Shown: positions 15,795 to 24,962, counted from the first letter of the stretch. The stretch: 47,312 nt of DNA from Akkermansia muciniphila (GCA_945900455.1 CAMDJH010000011.1:1-47312), one strand, 5' to 3'. The notes: generated from the letters alone by a model not told the origin. Numbers and translations are program-made.

Positions 15795-16682
15795 ATGAAC
15801 TTTTCGCTTGCTCTCGCAATTCTTCTGGGCGCCGGCCTCGGTGCTGGTGCCGTCGCCGTCGCCGCACCGATTCCATCGGACGCCCGTGTCGGTGGTTTTG
15901 TAGTCGGTTGCCAGGCCTACAGCTTCAACCGATTTTCGGTGTTCGAAGCGATTGAGAAGACGGAAATGACGGGCTCGAAGTCCATCGAGTTTTATCCCGG
16001 GCAAAAGCTGTCGCGCGAGGAACCCGGAATTAAGTGGGACCACAACGCAAGCGATGAGTTAATTGCCCGGGTCAAGGAGAAGTTAACCAAGCACGGAGTT
16101 CGGGCGGTGAACTACGGGGTCGTCGAGATCCCCGCGGATGAAACGAAGGCCCGGGTGATCTTCGAATTTGCCCGGAAGATGGGTCTCTATGCAGTCACCA
16201 CGGAGTCGACCGGTTCACTGGATACAATCGAGAAGATGGTCCGGGAATTTGATATTCGTTGTGCATTTCATGAACACGCACGTCAGCCGAAAAATCCAGC
16301 CTACCTTGTGTGGGACCCGAAATACATCCGCGATCTCGTGAAGGACCGGGACGTGAGAATTGGGGCCTGTGCCGACATCGGCCACTGGCAAACGTCAGGC
16401 ATTAAGCCCATTGATGGACTCCGAATCCTGGAGGGGCGTTTGATCAGTCTGCATGTGAAGGACCGGATGGCCTTGGGGCCGGGCCAGCATGATTGCATCT
16501 TTGGCACGGGAGTCTCGGACATTGGTGGTGTTCTTTCGGAGCTCAAGCGCCAGCGATTCGATGGCAACTTGTCGATTGAGTACGAATTCAATTGGGATAA
16601 TTCCGTCTCGGACATCGCCCAGTGCGTGGGCTTCGTGCGTGGGTGGTCGGCCGGGCATGATGGGTCGGGTGCGCCGCAGTGA
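15795..16682 (+). CDS. secreted xylose-isomerase-like TIM barrel (sugar phosphate isomerase/epimerase family)
   Basis: A 295-residue protein from ATG 15795, which opens a signal peptide (MNFSLALAILLGAGLGAGAVAVAA). The mature part is an AP-endonuclease-2-like TIM barrel: GCQAYSFNRFSVFEAIEKTEMTGSKSIEFYPGQ, then VNYGVVEIP, CAFHEHARQP, ADIGHWQTSGIKPIDGLRILEGRLISLHVKD and LSIEYEFNW. The His/Glu/Asp metal-ligand positions (E near FYPG, H in FHEH, D and H in DIGHW, H in LHVKD, E in IEYE) are retained. It is predicted to isomerise or cleave sugar derivatives in the periplasm; the substrate is unknown. The stop overlaps the gmhB GTG (GTGA). Confidence 0.75.
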   Translation: MNFSLALAILLGAGLGAGAVAVAAPIPSDARVGGFVVGCQAYSFNRFSVFEAIEKTEMTGSKSIEFYPGQKLSREEPGIKWDHNASDELIARVKEKLTKHGVRAVNYGVVEIPADETKARVIFEFARKMGLYAVTTESTGSLDTIEKMVREFDIRCAFHEHARQPKNPAYLVWDPKYIRDLVKDRDVRIGACADIGHWQTSGIKPIDGLRILEGRLISLHVKDRMALGPGQHDCIFGTGVSDIGGVLSELKRQRFDGNLSIEYEFNWDNSVSDIAQCVGFVRGWSAGHDGSGAPQ

Positions 16683-17248
16683 TACTCAGCGTCGCCAGCA
16701 CCGCCGCGGTGTTTCTCGATCGCGATGGCACGCTCATTGTCGACAAGAGTTACCTCAGTAAACCGGAGGAGGTGGAGTTCATTCCGGGGACGATCGAAGC
16801 TCTGGGGAAACTCGTGTCGGCTGGATTCCGATTGGTGATGGTAACGAATCAGTCCGGTATCGGGCGCGGATATTTCACCCTGGAAGATGTCGAAAGGGTG
16901 CACGCCCACATGGCGGTGGAAGTGATGCTGCGAGGAGTGGTTTTTGCGGCGATTTACGTCGCGCCCGAAGCTCCAGATCAGCCGAGCTACGGGCGGAAAC
17001 CGTCTCCTCAGTTCTTGTTTGATGCTCGCGATCAGTTGGGTTTGGACCTCAATCACTGTTACATGGTGGGCGACAAGTGGCTGGATCTGGAGACGGGTTG
17101 GAATGCAGGCACGCGACGGAGTCTGCTGGTGAGAACTGGCCATGGGAGGCAGGTGGAGACCGACCGCAGCGGCAATCTGCGGGGTGCGGTCGTTGTGGAT
17201 GACATGGCGGCGGCAGCGGAGTGGATCCTTACGGACGGATTAGAATAG
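16679..17248 (+). CDS. gmhB: HAD phosphatase, D-glycero-D-manno-heptose 1,7-bisphosphate 7-phosphatase-like
   Basis: The 189-residue HAD-superfamily protein shows the DRDGT nucleophile motif (D14, D16), VTNQSGIGRGYFT (motif II region, about 57-69) and GDKWLDLETGWNAGTRRSLLVRTGHG (motif IV, about 130-155). The layout is that of GmhB and histidinol-phosphate phosphatase-like enzymes, which act in heptose synthesis for lipopolysaccharide. The zinc loop that normally carries C-x-H and two Cys reads YVAPEAPDQPSYGRKPSP here, so all zinc ligands are missing. GTG 16679 overlaps the previous stop by 4 bp. The symbol is a best guess; a different sugar bisphosphate substrate is possible. Confidence 0.75.
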   Translation: MILSVASTAAVFLDRDGTLIVDKSYLSKPEEVEFIPGTIEALGKLVSAGFRLVMVTNQSGIGRGYFTLEDVERVHAHMAVEVMLRGVVFAAIYVAPEAPDQPSYGRKPSPQFLFDARDQLGLDLNHCYMVGDKWLDLETGWNAGTRRSLLVRTGHGRQVETDRSGNLRGAVVVDDMAAAAEWILTDGLE

Positions 17249-17312
17249 GCGGCTGAAAATGAGAAAAAGGCCCTCTGCTATGCTTTTTTCCGTAAGGAAA
17301 TTCCGCCGGTCT

Positions 17313-17411
17313 CAAAAACCGCCGCGACCCGCCCTCCGCACAGGCAATTCAGCTGAACTGCGATGACGAGGCGAGCTGGCGGGAGTTCTTCGAGTTCTAT
17401 CGCCGCCCCAT
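17313..17411 (+). pseudogene. possible remnant of an ECF sigma factor N-terminus
   Basis: The plus-strand frame across 17340-17411 reads AIQLNCDDEASWREFFEFYRRPIL, matching the start of region 2 of sigma-70 family ECF factors (typically D-x-A-S-W-x-x-F-F-x-x-Y). The frame has no start that I trust and continues only into the antisense end of the rhomboid gene (stop at 17397). It is interpreted as a short fragment left by a rearrangement. The match is short, so confidence is limited. The gap 17249-17312 holds nothing else that I recognise. Confidence 0.35.
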
Positions 17412-18338
17412 TTTATCGCGGGCCAGTTCGAGCGTTTTCCGCTCTCGGTCCGTTAGGCTTTGCAGGCCGTGAGCGGCGATCTTGTCGAGGATGGGGTCGA
17501 CTTCACGGGTCATGAATTCGGCTTCCGACGTTTCGATCGACGTCGAGGCGGGCGAAGTGGTCCAGCGGACGCCGGGGAGGGGGACAGATCCGGTCGAGGA
17601 GGGAGGCGCTGGTTTAACTGGGTCGCGCGAGCTGCGACCCGGCAGGACTCGCAATTCCGGCCTTTTGAATTTGTCGCGCAACCAGGTCCCGGGGGTCGCG
17701 GCGAACTCTTGATGCCAGCCAAACCTTACCCAGGCAATTCCGGCGAGGAGCCCTCCAAGGTGAGCGCCATCGGCGACACCCATGTTGCGCGAAGACGGGA
17801 CGAGAATGAAAAAGAGCGAGATCCCGAGCAAGATCCACAGAAAGGTGATCGCCCTCATGGGAAAGATGAAATTAAGCCGGATGACGGTGTCTCGCTCGAG
17901 GAGTGCAAAAATGGCGATTAAACCCGCCACTCCGGCGGAGGCACCGACGACTGCCGACCCGTAAACACCGGGAAACGCTTGCATCAGGGCACCCTGAAAT
18001 AGTCCACCGACCAACCCGCTCCCAAAGAACGCCACCAGCATCCGCGTGGGCCCCATGACGGTTTCGGCATAACGGCCCACCCACCAAAAGGTGAGGATAT
18101 TGCACAGAATGTGGATGAGGTTCCCATGGAGAACCTGGAAGGAAATCAGTTGCCAGTACCAATGACGGCGGAGCCCGTAGTCCGTCAGGGCAAGGTATGA
18201 CTGCGCATTGGAGTGCAAGTAGGCGTCGTCAATGCATTGCAGGGCGAAAATGGCGATCAGCGCGATCGTGAGAACCGCCGTTGCGGTGATCGGAGGACGG
18301 TAATCGGTGTCCCTCATGTATGAGCGGTCTGCCAGCAT
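17397..18338 (-). CDS. rhomboid family intramembrane serine protease (first of a pair)
   Basis: The 313-residue protein has six or seven hydrophobic segments. Rhomboid signatures: QVLHGNLIHILCNILTFWWVGRYAE (about 68-92, with H and N of the L1/TM2 region), VVGASAGVAGLIAIFALLE (about 130-148, catalytic Ser in G-x-S-x-G) and GVADGAHLGGLLAGIAW (about 187-203, catalytic His). It also has a soluble C-terminal tail of about 100 residues rich in Pro/Ser/Arg, ending in a charged helix (LTDRERKTLELARDKMGRR). It cleaves substrates within the inner membrane; targets are unknown. Start ATG 18338 or 18317. Confidence 0.85.
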   Translation of the reverse strand: MLADRSYMRDTDYRPPITATAVLTIALIAIFALQCIDDAYLHSNAQSYLALTDYGLRRHWYWQLISFQVLHGNLIHILCNILTFWWVGRYAETVMGPTRMLVAFFGSGLVGGLFQGALMQAFPGVYGSAVVGASAGVAGLIAIFALLERDTVIRLNFIFPMRAITFLWILLGISLFFILVPSSRNMGVADGAHLGGLLAGIAWVRFGWHQEFAATPGTWLRDKFKRPELRVLPGRSSRDPVKPAPPSSTGSVPLPGVRWTTSPASTSIETSEAEFMTREVDPILDKIAAHGLQSLTDRERKTLELARDKMGRR

Positions 18339-18424
18339 CGGAGGAAAGGTATCAGGGATTTTTGAAATTCAAAACCCACATTCATCGATTGAGTGGAGTC
18401 TTGTGGAATGAGGATGTCGGTCGC

Positions 18425-19114
18425 TCAGGTTCGTTTGGGCGGAAGGGGGGGCGGGGGCGGGGGCTCGTCACCGATTTCGAGCAATTGCTGAGGTTTGAGC
18501 CAGTTGACGCACCAGAGGCCTCCGACCAACCCCCCCAGGTGGGCGAGATGCGCCACGTTTCCGAGCGGGAAAATTACGCCGCCAACGCTGATCAGGCCTG
18601 CGGCTAGAAGGAGAAATTTTGCCTTCAGGGTCACCGGGATGACAAAGAGAATTCGCGCCTGGATCCGATCTTCGGCGTAGATCGCTCCGAGGGCAGCCAA
18701 CAAACCGCAAAGTCCTGCCGATGCTCCAACGACCGGGTGGCCAAAGTATTTCTGGGACAAGGCACCCCCCAGCAGTTGGACGAGCCCCCCGAGGGCACCG
18801 CTGACCAGGTAAAGAACCAGGAAACGCCATCGTCCCAGGGTTGTTTCCAGAACGGGGCCGATCGAATCGAGGAATAAGACGTTTAGGATTAAGTGCGTGA
18901 ATCCACCGTGCAGAAACTGGTAGGTAAGAAATTGCCACCACGCTCCGGCTCGAACTCCCGCAAGACTCAATGCAAACTGCTGGCCGAATACGTATTGCTC
19001 GTTCGGTGCCAGCCGGGCCTCGTGGACGTAGACCATGAGATTGAGCGCCACGAGAGCAAACGTGGCCCCTCTCAGGATTGCTACCGTGGCTTGTGGTGGG
19101 GCTGCGTCCTCCAT
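18425..19114 (-). CDS. rhomboid family intramembrane serine protease (second of a pair)
   Basis: The 229-residue protein resembles its downstream neighbour and is a shorter rhomboid. Motifs: QFLHGGFTHLILNVLFLDSIGPVLE (about 66-90), VVGASAGLCGLLAALGAIYAED (about 127-148, catalytic Ser) and NVAHLAHLGGLVGGLW (about 183-198, catalytic His). It ends with a short proline-rich tail (EPPPPPPLPPKRT). It is encoded 86 bp upstream of the other rhomboid on the same strand, so the two could derive from a tandem duplication, although the sequences have diverged. Substrates are unknown. Confidence 0.85.
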   Translation of the reverse strand: MEDAAPPQATVAILRGATFALVALNLMVYVHEARLAPNEQYVFGQQFALSLAGVRAGAWWQFLTYQFLHGGFTHLILNVLFLDSIGPVLETTLGRWRFLVLYLVSGALGGLVQLLGGALSQKYFGHPVVGASAGLCGLLAALGAIYAEDRIQARILFVIPVTLKAKFLLLAAGLISVGGVIFPLGNVAHLAHLGGLVGGLWCVNWLKPQQLLEIGDEPPPPPPLPPKRT

Positions 19115-19153
19115 GCTCGGAGAGTAACCGCGGCGCCGGCTGACGCCAGCGGA

Positions 19154-20887
19154 TCAGCAGGGGATCATGCCAATCTCGGCACGAACGTTTTCAACCAGGG
19201 GGCGAAGGGTCTCGCGAGAGAAATCAAAGCGGCAGCCCGCCCGCAGAAATAACTCGGGCAGCGGACGGGAACCGCCCAATGCAAGGCCCGCTTTATAGTC
19301 GGCCAAAGCCTTGCTGGGATCTTTCCGGAAATTGGCCCAAACCTGCAACGCTCCCATCTGGGCAATCCCATACTCCACGTAATAAAAGGGATAGAGAAAG
19401 ATGTGCAGCTGCTTGTGCCAAAGGTGGGTTCTCGCCGATTCGCAGCCGGACCAGTCCGTGTCGCCGCCAAAGCGATCGAGGATTTGGTTCCACGCTCCCG
19501 CTCGCTCGGCACGGTTGTGGTCTGGATGAGTGTAGACCCAATGCTGGAATGCATCGACGGCTGCGATCCAGGGAAACACTCCGAGGATGCCTTCGAGATG
19601 AACCTGCCGAGCCCGCGCGCAATCCGGCGCTGAGTAAAAAACATCGAGAAAACCGTCCGCCAGCAGCTCCATGGCCATGGAGGCGACTTCGCAAAACTCG
19701 ATGGGCGCACTGCGGTAGGCGAAAAGATCCTCATCCCGCGTGGCAAGAGCGTGGAAGGCATGGCCCGCTTCGTGCAAGATTGTCTCAATGTCCCGTTGTA
19801 CGCCGACGGCATTCATGAAGATGAAGGGCATGCGCGCTTCCGCGAGGGTGCTTTGGTACCCCCCCGGTGCCTTCCCTTTCCGGTTCGCCAGATCCAGAAG
19901 ACGCAGGTGGCGCAGGATTCCGAATTGGCCCCCCAGGTCCGCATCCAGTCGATTGAACAGCGTCTGGGTCATCGTTTCCATTTGGGCGACGTCACTGAAC
20001 GGCCGTAGTGGCGGGCGGTTCAGAGAATCGACGGCGAGATCCCACGGCCTGAGACGATCGATCTTGAGCCGCCGCGCCCGCTCGATCTGGAGTTGACGGA
20101 CCACGGGCATCACCTCCGTCTCGATGGATTGGTGAAACTGTTCGCAATCCTTCGGCGTGTAATCAAATCGTCCTTTCGAACGAAACGCGTAGTCGCGGTA
20201 ATTGGCAAATCCGGCATTGAGCGCAATTTGATGACGCAGTTTCACCAACTGATCGAACAGATCTTCGAAGTGATCCTGCTCCTTTAGCCGGCACTCCGCT
20301 ACCAGGCGCCAGGCTTCTTCGCGAACGGTTCGGTCCGTTTCCTCCTGATATCGGCCCATTGCTACCAGCGTTTTTTCCTCGCCCCGATGGGATACAGTCA
20401 GCGATCCGGAAAGCTTGTTGTAGTCGTTTCCGAGTCGTGCGTCCTGAGTTTCAAGGGCAATGTTGGCCTCACGGAACAATTCAACCCGGAGCGCTGTCTC
20501 ACGGTGGAAGACTTCATACCGATGGCGCGGAAGCTGGCTGCAAAGGGGGTGTCCCAGATACCGCTTGGCAAGATCAAATTGTCTCGGTTTTAGACGAGGC
20601 TCAATCTCTTCCACGAAGTGAAGATAGGCCTTCTCGGCATCCGGGTTGTCGGTGTGGCAGGTCATCGCGATGTGGCGTTTCGCCCCTTCCTCCTCCACCG
20701 CAGCGGAGAGTTCTCCCCAGTCGAGGATCCATTGCTCGAACTGCCGCACGGTCCGCGCCTCCCCGGCTCGCGCCTCCAGACAATCGAACAACGGAGCCAG
20801 TTGCGACCACTCGCCGAGATCGGTCTCAGCGGGAATGAGGTTTCGGGCGCGGTACGGAGGCAGATTTGAAAATGGCAGCAGCGACAT
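19154..20887 (-). CDS. pepF: M3 family oligoendopeptidase
   Basis: A zinc metallopeptidase of 577 residues from ATG 20887 (MSLLPFSNLPPYRARNL); the longer frame to 20923 adds 12 poorly conserved residues. The zinc motif is ILHEAGHAFHAL (H-E-x-G-H, about residue 372). The third ligand region is EFCEVASMAMELLADGF, about 30 residues later, as in PepF/M3B enzymes. Also typical are KGRFDYTPKDCEQFH and HIFLYPFYYVEYGIAQMGALQVW near the end. It degrades short peptides in the cytoplasm. It lies close behind the rhomboid pair (40-bp gap) on the same strand. Confidence 0.92.
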   Translation of the reverse strand: MSLLPFSNLPPYRARNLIPAETDLGEWSQLAPLFDCLEARAGEARTVRQFEQWILDWGELSAAVEEEGAKRHIAMTCHTDNPDAEKAYLHFVEEIEPRLKPRQFDLAKRYLGHPLCSQLPRHRYEVFHRETALRVELFREANIALETQDARLGNDYNKLSGSLTVSHRGEEKTLVAMGRYQEETDRTVREEAWRLVAECRLKEQDHFEDLFDQLVKLRHQIALNAGFANYRDYAFRSKGRFDYTPKDCEQFHQSIETEVMPVVRQLQIERARRLKIDRLRPWDLAVDSLNRPPLRPFSDVAQMETMTQTLFNRLDADLGGQFGILRHLRLLDLANRKGKAPGGYQSTLAEARMPFIFMNAVGVQRDIETILHEAGHAFHALATRDEDLFAYRSAPIEFCEVASMAMELLADGFLDVFYSAPDCARARQVHLEGILGVFPWIAAVDAFQHWVYTHPDHNRAERAGAWNQILDRFGGDTDWSGCESARTHLWHKQLHIFLYPFYYVEYGIAQMGALQVWANFRKDPSKALADYKAGLALGGSRPLPELFLRAGCRFDFSRETLRPLVENVRAEIGMIPC

Positions 20888-21029
20888 CCGCAGTACGATG
20901 GCGACGAGTTTGGATGCATCCAAGTCGCATTTTTCAGCCCAACATCCGCGGGGCGGATCCCGAAGTTGTCGGGAGGATCACTTGAGGAAACAATGGTTGG
21001 TTTCCCGGGCCTGACAATCGGCGCATTTC

Positions 21030-24005
21030 ATGTTAGCCTGCTATCCGTTGAATGCACCCTTGGCACCGCGAATTCCCTCGCTGGGGTTGGTCTTTTGCCT
21101 TGTTGGCATGCTGAATTGCCGGGCCGACGATCCATCCTTAATCCGGGTCAGTGATGTCTGGCAGTACTTTTATGGAGTGACCGAGCCGACCCCGCTTCCG
21201 CAGGCCTGGACACAACCCGGCTTTGTCGTGGGGCCCGGGTGGCAGTCTGGGCCGTCTGGATTCGGCGGAACTTACGGGGCCCGGTCGGGGCAGGCGACCC
21301 CGATCGTCGATCGCGATTATAATTTCGTCGCCGTTTATTTCCGTCGGGAATTTGTAGTGAAGGATCCCGCTTCGATTCAGTGGTTAATTCTTCGGCTGCA
21401 GTTTCAGGAAGGCTTTGTGGCGTACCTGAACGGCGCGGAGATCTCTCGGGGTGGATTCGGCTCCAATGCGGGAGTCTTCGTTCCATATGATGCGACCGCC
21501 AAGGTCAATCCCTATCCGGCACCCGCAGATTGGGATATTTCATCGTACCGCGGACTGTTGTTCCCGGGAACCAATGTTCTCGCCGTTCAGGTGCATTCTT
21601 CGGACATCGTGGCTGGGTTTCCATTGATCCGAAACGGTGGTAATTTGCTCTTCCTCGCGGAGTTGATGGCCAACTTTAGTCGCGGGCCATTCGTGCAAAA
21701 CATGGCGGCGCACCAGGTTCAGGTTCTCTGGAAAACTCTGGTGCCTGCATCCGGGGTGGTGGAGTTTGGGACCACAACCAATCTGGGTCAGTGCATGGTC
21801 AGCACGAACATTGGGACCGATCAACGGCCTTTGCTGGAGGGCCTCTTGCCCAATACGGAGTATTTCTATCAGGTGCGCAGCCTGGCGGGAACCAATGCGG
21901 CGGTTTCCGAGATCAGCCACTTCCGCACCTTTGGAACCAACGGCCCGGTGAGCTTTTCCGTCTTTGGCGATTCGGGCGGTGGCAATGTCAATCAATTTGC
22001 CATCGCCCAACGTGTTCAGGAAAGTGGCGCGGATTTTGTCGTTCACACCGGTGATGCCGTCTACGACGCCTTTTTCACCTGGATGGAGGACACGCGATGC
22101 CTCAGCGTCTATCGGCCGCACATGCGTACCGTCCCGTATTTCTTTTGTGCGGGAAATCATGATGTCGCGGTGCAAGGGGGATTGGCATTTGTGGAGACTT
22201 ATGCCCAACCCACGAATGATGTCTCCCTGGCGGACCACGTGAAAGAGGGGACGTCGCCGCGGCATTTCTATTCCTTCGATGCCGGGGATGTTCACTTTGT
22301 GACGCTTTATAATCCCTGGTTTTATTATTATCAGTTTACCACCAACTCCTCGCAGTACCACTGGCTGGAACGCGACCTGGAGGCCACCCGGAAGCCCTGG
22401 AAAGTAGTTTTCCAACATATTCCATTCCAAACCTCCGGACCGCATTTCTCGGACAATGTTGAAGCGCTGCCCGGCCGCTCAGACTGGCAACGTCTGCAAG
22501 AGAGCCTGGTTCCGCTCCTGGTCCGCCATGGGGTGCAGTTGTTTTTCAACGGACACGAACATTTTTATGAACGTTTCACTCCGTTCGCGGGAATCCACGA
22601 GGTGACGACCGGTGGGGGCGGAGTGGATCTCTACGGCGTCTCAACGTGGTTTCCCAGCAGCGCACAGTTGTTCCAGGAGTTTCATTATGTGAAAGTGGAT
22701 ATTGAGGGCCCGCAGGCCCGGATCCGGGCGGTGAATGCGGCAGGCGAATTGCTGGATGAATTCTCGGTCCGCCGCGAGCCGGCGGCCCGCAAGCCCTATG
22801 CCGCCGCGTGGGAATCTCCGACCGTGGAATCGGCCGGATCTCCGTCTTCGATCCGTAACCTGCCGGGTCAGACCTTTGATTTTACGGGGGAACCCGCTCC
22901 GGCTTTGGCCGGGAGCTGGGCGAATCTTGGACAACTCCGAGTGGCGCTGGATGAGACCAATCTTTACGTGGGGATTGAACACGCGCTCGTGCCTTCCGGG
23001 GCGGACGTCCTCGTGTTTCTGGAGGTCCCGGGCCTTCCCGGAGTGAGCACGCTCGCCGGTCTCGGCAACGGCTTGGTCGATCCTCTGGGTCAGGGAGTCG
23101 ACGCCTTGGATGCGCTTGAAAATCTTTCGTTCACCAACTTTTCCCCCGCCGTGGCGGTGGTGGGCGGGGATGAATTCGCGGATGAAACGCTGCGCGCGTT
23201 TAAACGGCCGGGCTCAAGTTGGCCGATGGGGCAGGGAGTGTTTCGACTCGACGCGGATTTTTCATCGATTCCGCAGGCCCGGATCCAACAGTTCGACCGT
23301 TCGCCGCAACGGGGCCTTCCTCGAGGTGATCAAAATGCTGATTTTCTTGAGATCTCCATACCCCGCAGTCAGTTGGGTAATCTCCGCGGCGATGACCCGA
23401 TTCGGGTTGCCGCCGTCGCCGTATTGGGCTCCTCGACCGTGAATGTCCTTTCCCGCTGGGTTGACCCCGGATTTATCGGTGCGCAAATGAACGGATCCGG
23501 CAGCAGTTCGGTGGTCTTGGAGGGACTCTTGTTTCAACTTCCCGGTGATCCAGATTTCGACAACGACGGTGTGTCCACCGCGGACGAGATCGCTCTCGGA
23601 ACGAATCCAAACAACCCGGATACGGATGGCGATGGTCTGCCGGACAAGTGGGAGATCCTAAATGGGCTTGATCCGAAGTCCGGGGTTGGACTCGAAGGAG
23701 GGGATGGCGATCCGGATGGGGACAGCATGAACAATCGCAATGAATGGCTGTTTGGCGCGGATCCACGCGACGCGGCCTCCGGCCTTAGGATTACATCGGT
23801 TCGCCTTGCTGACAACAGGCTCCGTTTGCGGTGGCCCGCGCCACCGGGTGCTCGGCTCGTTCTGGAATCGTCTCTGCGGATTGATGACGGGTATGAGCCG
23901 GACAAGTCCATTCGATTGGAATTGCCGAACACCGAAACGGAACGAATCGTCGAGCTTGTGCCCGACGGTTCGGCGCGGTTTTTCCGTCTGAAATTGGAGC
24001 AGTGA
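21030..24005 (+). CDS. secreted metallophosphoesterase (purple acid phosphatase-like) with TSP3 repeats
   Basis: A 991-residue secreted protein; ATG 21030 opens a signal peptide ending near NCRA. Residues 20-200 form a beta-rich domain (FVAYLNGAEISRGGFGSNAG). Residues 215-300 look like the fibronectin-like domain in front of purple acid phosphatases. The metallophosphoesterase core carries VFGDSGGG (about 311), VVHTGDAVYD (about 338), CAGNHDVA (about 372), VFQHIPFQ (about 459) and FFNGHEHFYERF (about 504): all metal-binding motifs are present. Thrombospondin type 3-like Ca-binding repeats follow (DPDFDNDGVSTADEIALG, DTDGDGLPDKWEIL, DGDPDGDSMNNRNEW) near residues 835-910, then a C-terminal beta domain ending in RFFRLKLEQ. 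It probably releases phosphate outside the cell. Confidence 0.9.
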   Translation: MLACYPLNAPLAPRIPSLGLVFCLVGMLNCRADDPSLIRVSDVWQYFYGVTEPTPLPQAWTQPGFVVGPGWQSGPSGFGGTYGARSGQATPIVDRDYNFVAVYFRREFVVKDPASIQWLILRLQFQEGFVAYLNGAEISRGGFGSNAGVFVPYDATAKVNPYPAPADWDISSYRGLLFPGTNVLAVQVHSSDIVAGFPLIRNGGNLLFLAELMANFSRGPFVQNMAAHQVQVLWKTLVPASGVVEFGTTTNLGQCMVSTNIGTDQRPLLEGLLPNTEYFYQVRSLAGTNAAVSEISHFRTFGTNGPVSFSVFGDSGGGNVNQFAIAQRVQESGADFVVHTGDAVYDAFFTWMEDTRCLSVYRPHMRTVPYFFCAGNHDVAVQGGLAFVETYAQPTNDVSLADHVKEGTSPRHFYSFDAGDVHFVTLYNPWFYYYQFTTNSSQYHWLERDLEATRKPWKVVFQHIPFQTSGPHFSDNVEALPGRSDWQRLQESLVPLLVRHGVQLFFNGHEHFYERFTPFAGIHEVTTGGGGVDLYGVSTWFPSSAQLFQEFHYVKVDIEGPQARIRAVNAAGELLDEFSVRREPAARKPYAAAWESPTVESAGSPSSIRNLPGQTFDFTGEPAPALAGSWANLGQLRVALDETNLYVGIEHALVPSGADVLVFLEVPGLPGVSTLAGLGNGLVDPLGQGVDALDALENLSFTNFSPAVAVVGGDEFADETLRAFKRPGSSWPMGQGVFRLDADFSSIPQARIQQFDRSPQRGLPRGDQNADFLEISIPRSQLGNLRGDDPIRVAAVAVLGSSTVNVLSRWVDPGFIGAQMNGSGSSSVVLEGLLFQLPGDPDFDNDGVSTADEIALGTNPNNPDTDGDGLPDKWEILNGLDPKSGVGLEGGDGDPDGDSMNNRNEWLFGADPRDAASGLRITSVRLADNRLRLRWPAPPGARLVLESSLRIDDGYEPDKSIRLELPNTETERIVELVPDGSARFFRLKLEQ

Positions 24006-24051
24006 TCCCGCTCGCTGGGGACAAATCCAGACGTGCCCGCCGGTCGTCACG

Positions 24052-24786
24052 TCAGGCGGTTAATTTCTCCCAACGTTTTTGAATGAAGGACCAGTTCAAA
24101 CACTTATAGATTGCGTTGATATAGTCGGCACGGCGGTTCTGGTACTTCAAATAATAAGCATGCTCCCAGACATCCACTCCGAGTAGCGGCTGGCGCCCGG
24201 CCTGCAAAGGGCTGTCTTGGTTGGGGGTTGTTTCCAACTTCAGAGTCTTGTCTTTATTGATCGAAATCCAAACCCAACCACTACCAAACTGGCCGAGGGC
24301 AGCCTTGAGAAAGGCCGCCTCACCTTCCTCCTTGTCCTTGAAGAGATGGCCAAAAGCTTCCGCGAGGGCGCCTTCGGGACCCGCGCCGCCCTCGTTGCTC
24401 AGGCATTGCCAGAACAACGAGTGGTTGGAGTGGCCGCCGCCATTATTGCGAACCGCGGTTCGGATTTTCTCCGGCACTTTGTCAAGGTTCTTGAGAAGCT
24501 CCTCGACGGACAGCGCATGGAGATCGGGATAGTCCACCAGGGCTTTGTTCAGATTGGATACATAGGTGGCGTGATGCTTACCATGGTGAATTTCCATGGT
24601 TTGAGTGTCGAAATGCGGTTCGAGCGCATTGAAGGCATATCCCAACCGGGGCAGTTTGTGCGGGCCCGTTGGAGGCATGACCGGCATGGCGGTTTGCGCC
24701 TGAGACCGAATCCGGAGTGCGGGTGCGGCGGTGAGGACGGCCGCAGTTCGGAGAGCTTGGCGGCGCGAAAGCATGGAGCGATTCAT
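24052..24786 (-). CDS. sodA: Mn-type superoxide dismutase with Tat signal
   Basis: It converts superoxide to O2 and H2O2. ATG 24786 (MNRSMLSRRQALRTAAVLTAAPAL) gives a twin-arginine-type signal (S-R-R-Q-A-L-R plus a hydrophobic stretch), so the enzyme is probably exported folded to the periplasm. Metal ligands: His in MEIHHGKHHATYV, His in GGGHSNHSLFW, and Asp/His in GVDVWEHAYYLKYQNRRADYI. GGGHxNHSLFW and the Gln-poor pocket favour the Mn type. The longer frame to 24822 adds only 12 residues before the signal. Exported SODs are uncommon in the Mn class. It is followed by the small secreted Cys-rich protein on the same strand. Confidence 0.9.
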   Translation of the reverse strand: MNRSMLSRRQALRTAAVLTAAPALRIRSQAQTAMPVMPPTGPHKLPRLGYAFNALEPHFDTQTMEIHHGKHHATYVSNLNKALVDYPDLHALSVEELLKNLDKVPEKIRTAVRNNGGGHSNHSLFWQCLSNEGGAGPEGALAEAFGHLFKDKEEGEAAFLKAALGQFGSGWVWISINKDKTLKLETTPNQDSPLQAGRQPLLGVDVWEHAYYLKYQNRRADYINAIYKCLNWSFIQKRWEKLTA

Positions 24787-24889
24787 TGGAATGCTGTTAT
24801 GGAAATTTCTGGGAAAATGCAATGCTTTGGCACCTTCCGCAAGCGGCAGTCTCAGGACTCTCGATATCGAGGGCGTCTTCGACGCATCG

Positions 24890-24923
24890 CAACAAAAAAC
24901 CCTTCGAGTTAAACTCGAAGGGT
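24890..24923 (-). terminator. Rho-independent terminator of the Cys/Ala/Lys-rich gene
   Basis: On the minus strand ACCCTTCGAGTT and AACTCGAAGGGT form a strong near-perfect stem (24899-24923) followed by a T run (T6), about 40 bp after the stop of the small secreted gene. A second short hairpin (GACCGG/CCGGTC) lies at 24934-24953. Confidence 0.75.
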
Positions 24924-24962
24924 GTGGCGGACTGACCGGGACTGGAGCCGGTCTCCAAATTT

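Noticed and set aside
21540-22445. 301-codon minus-strand open frame
   Set aside because: It is antisense to the metallophosphoesterase core and shows no domain.
24934-24953. tRNA-like hairpin next to the terminator
   Set aside because: Only one short stem is present; no cloverleaf, anticodon arm or T-loop sequence can be fitted.
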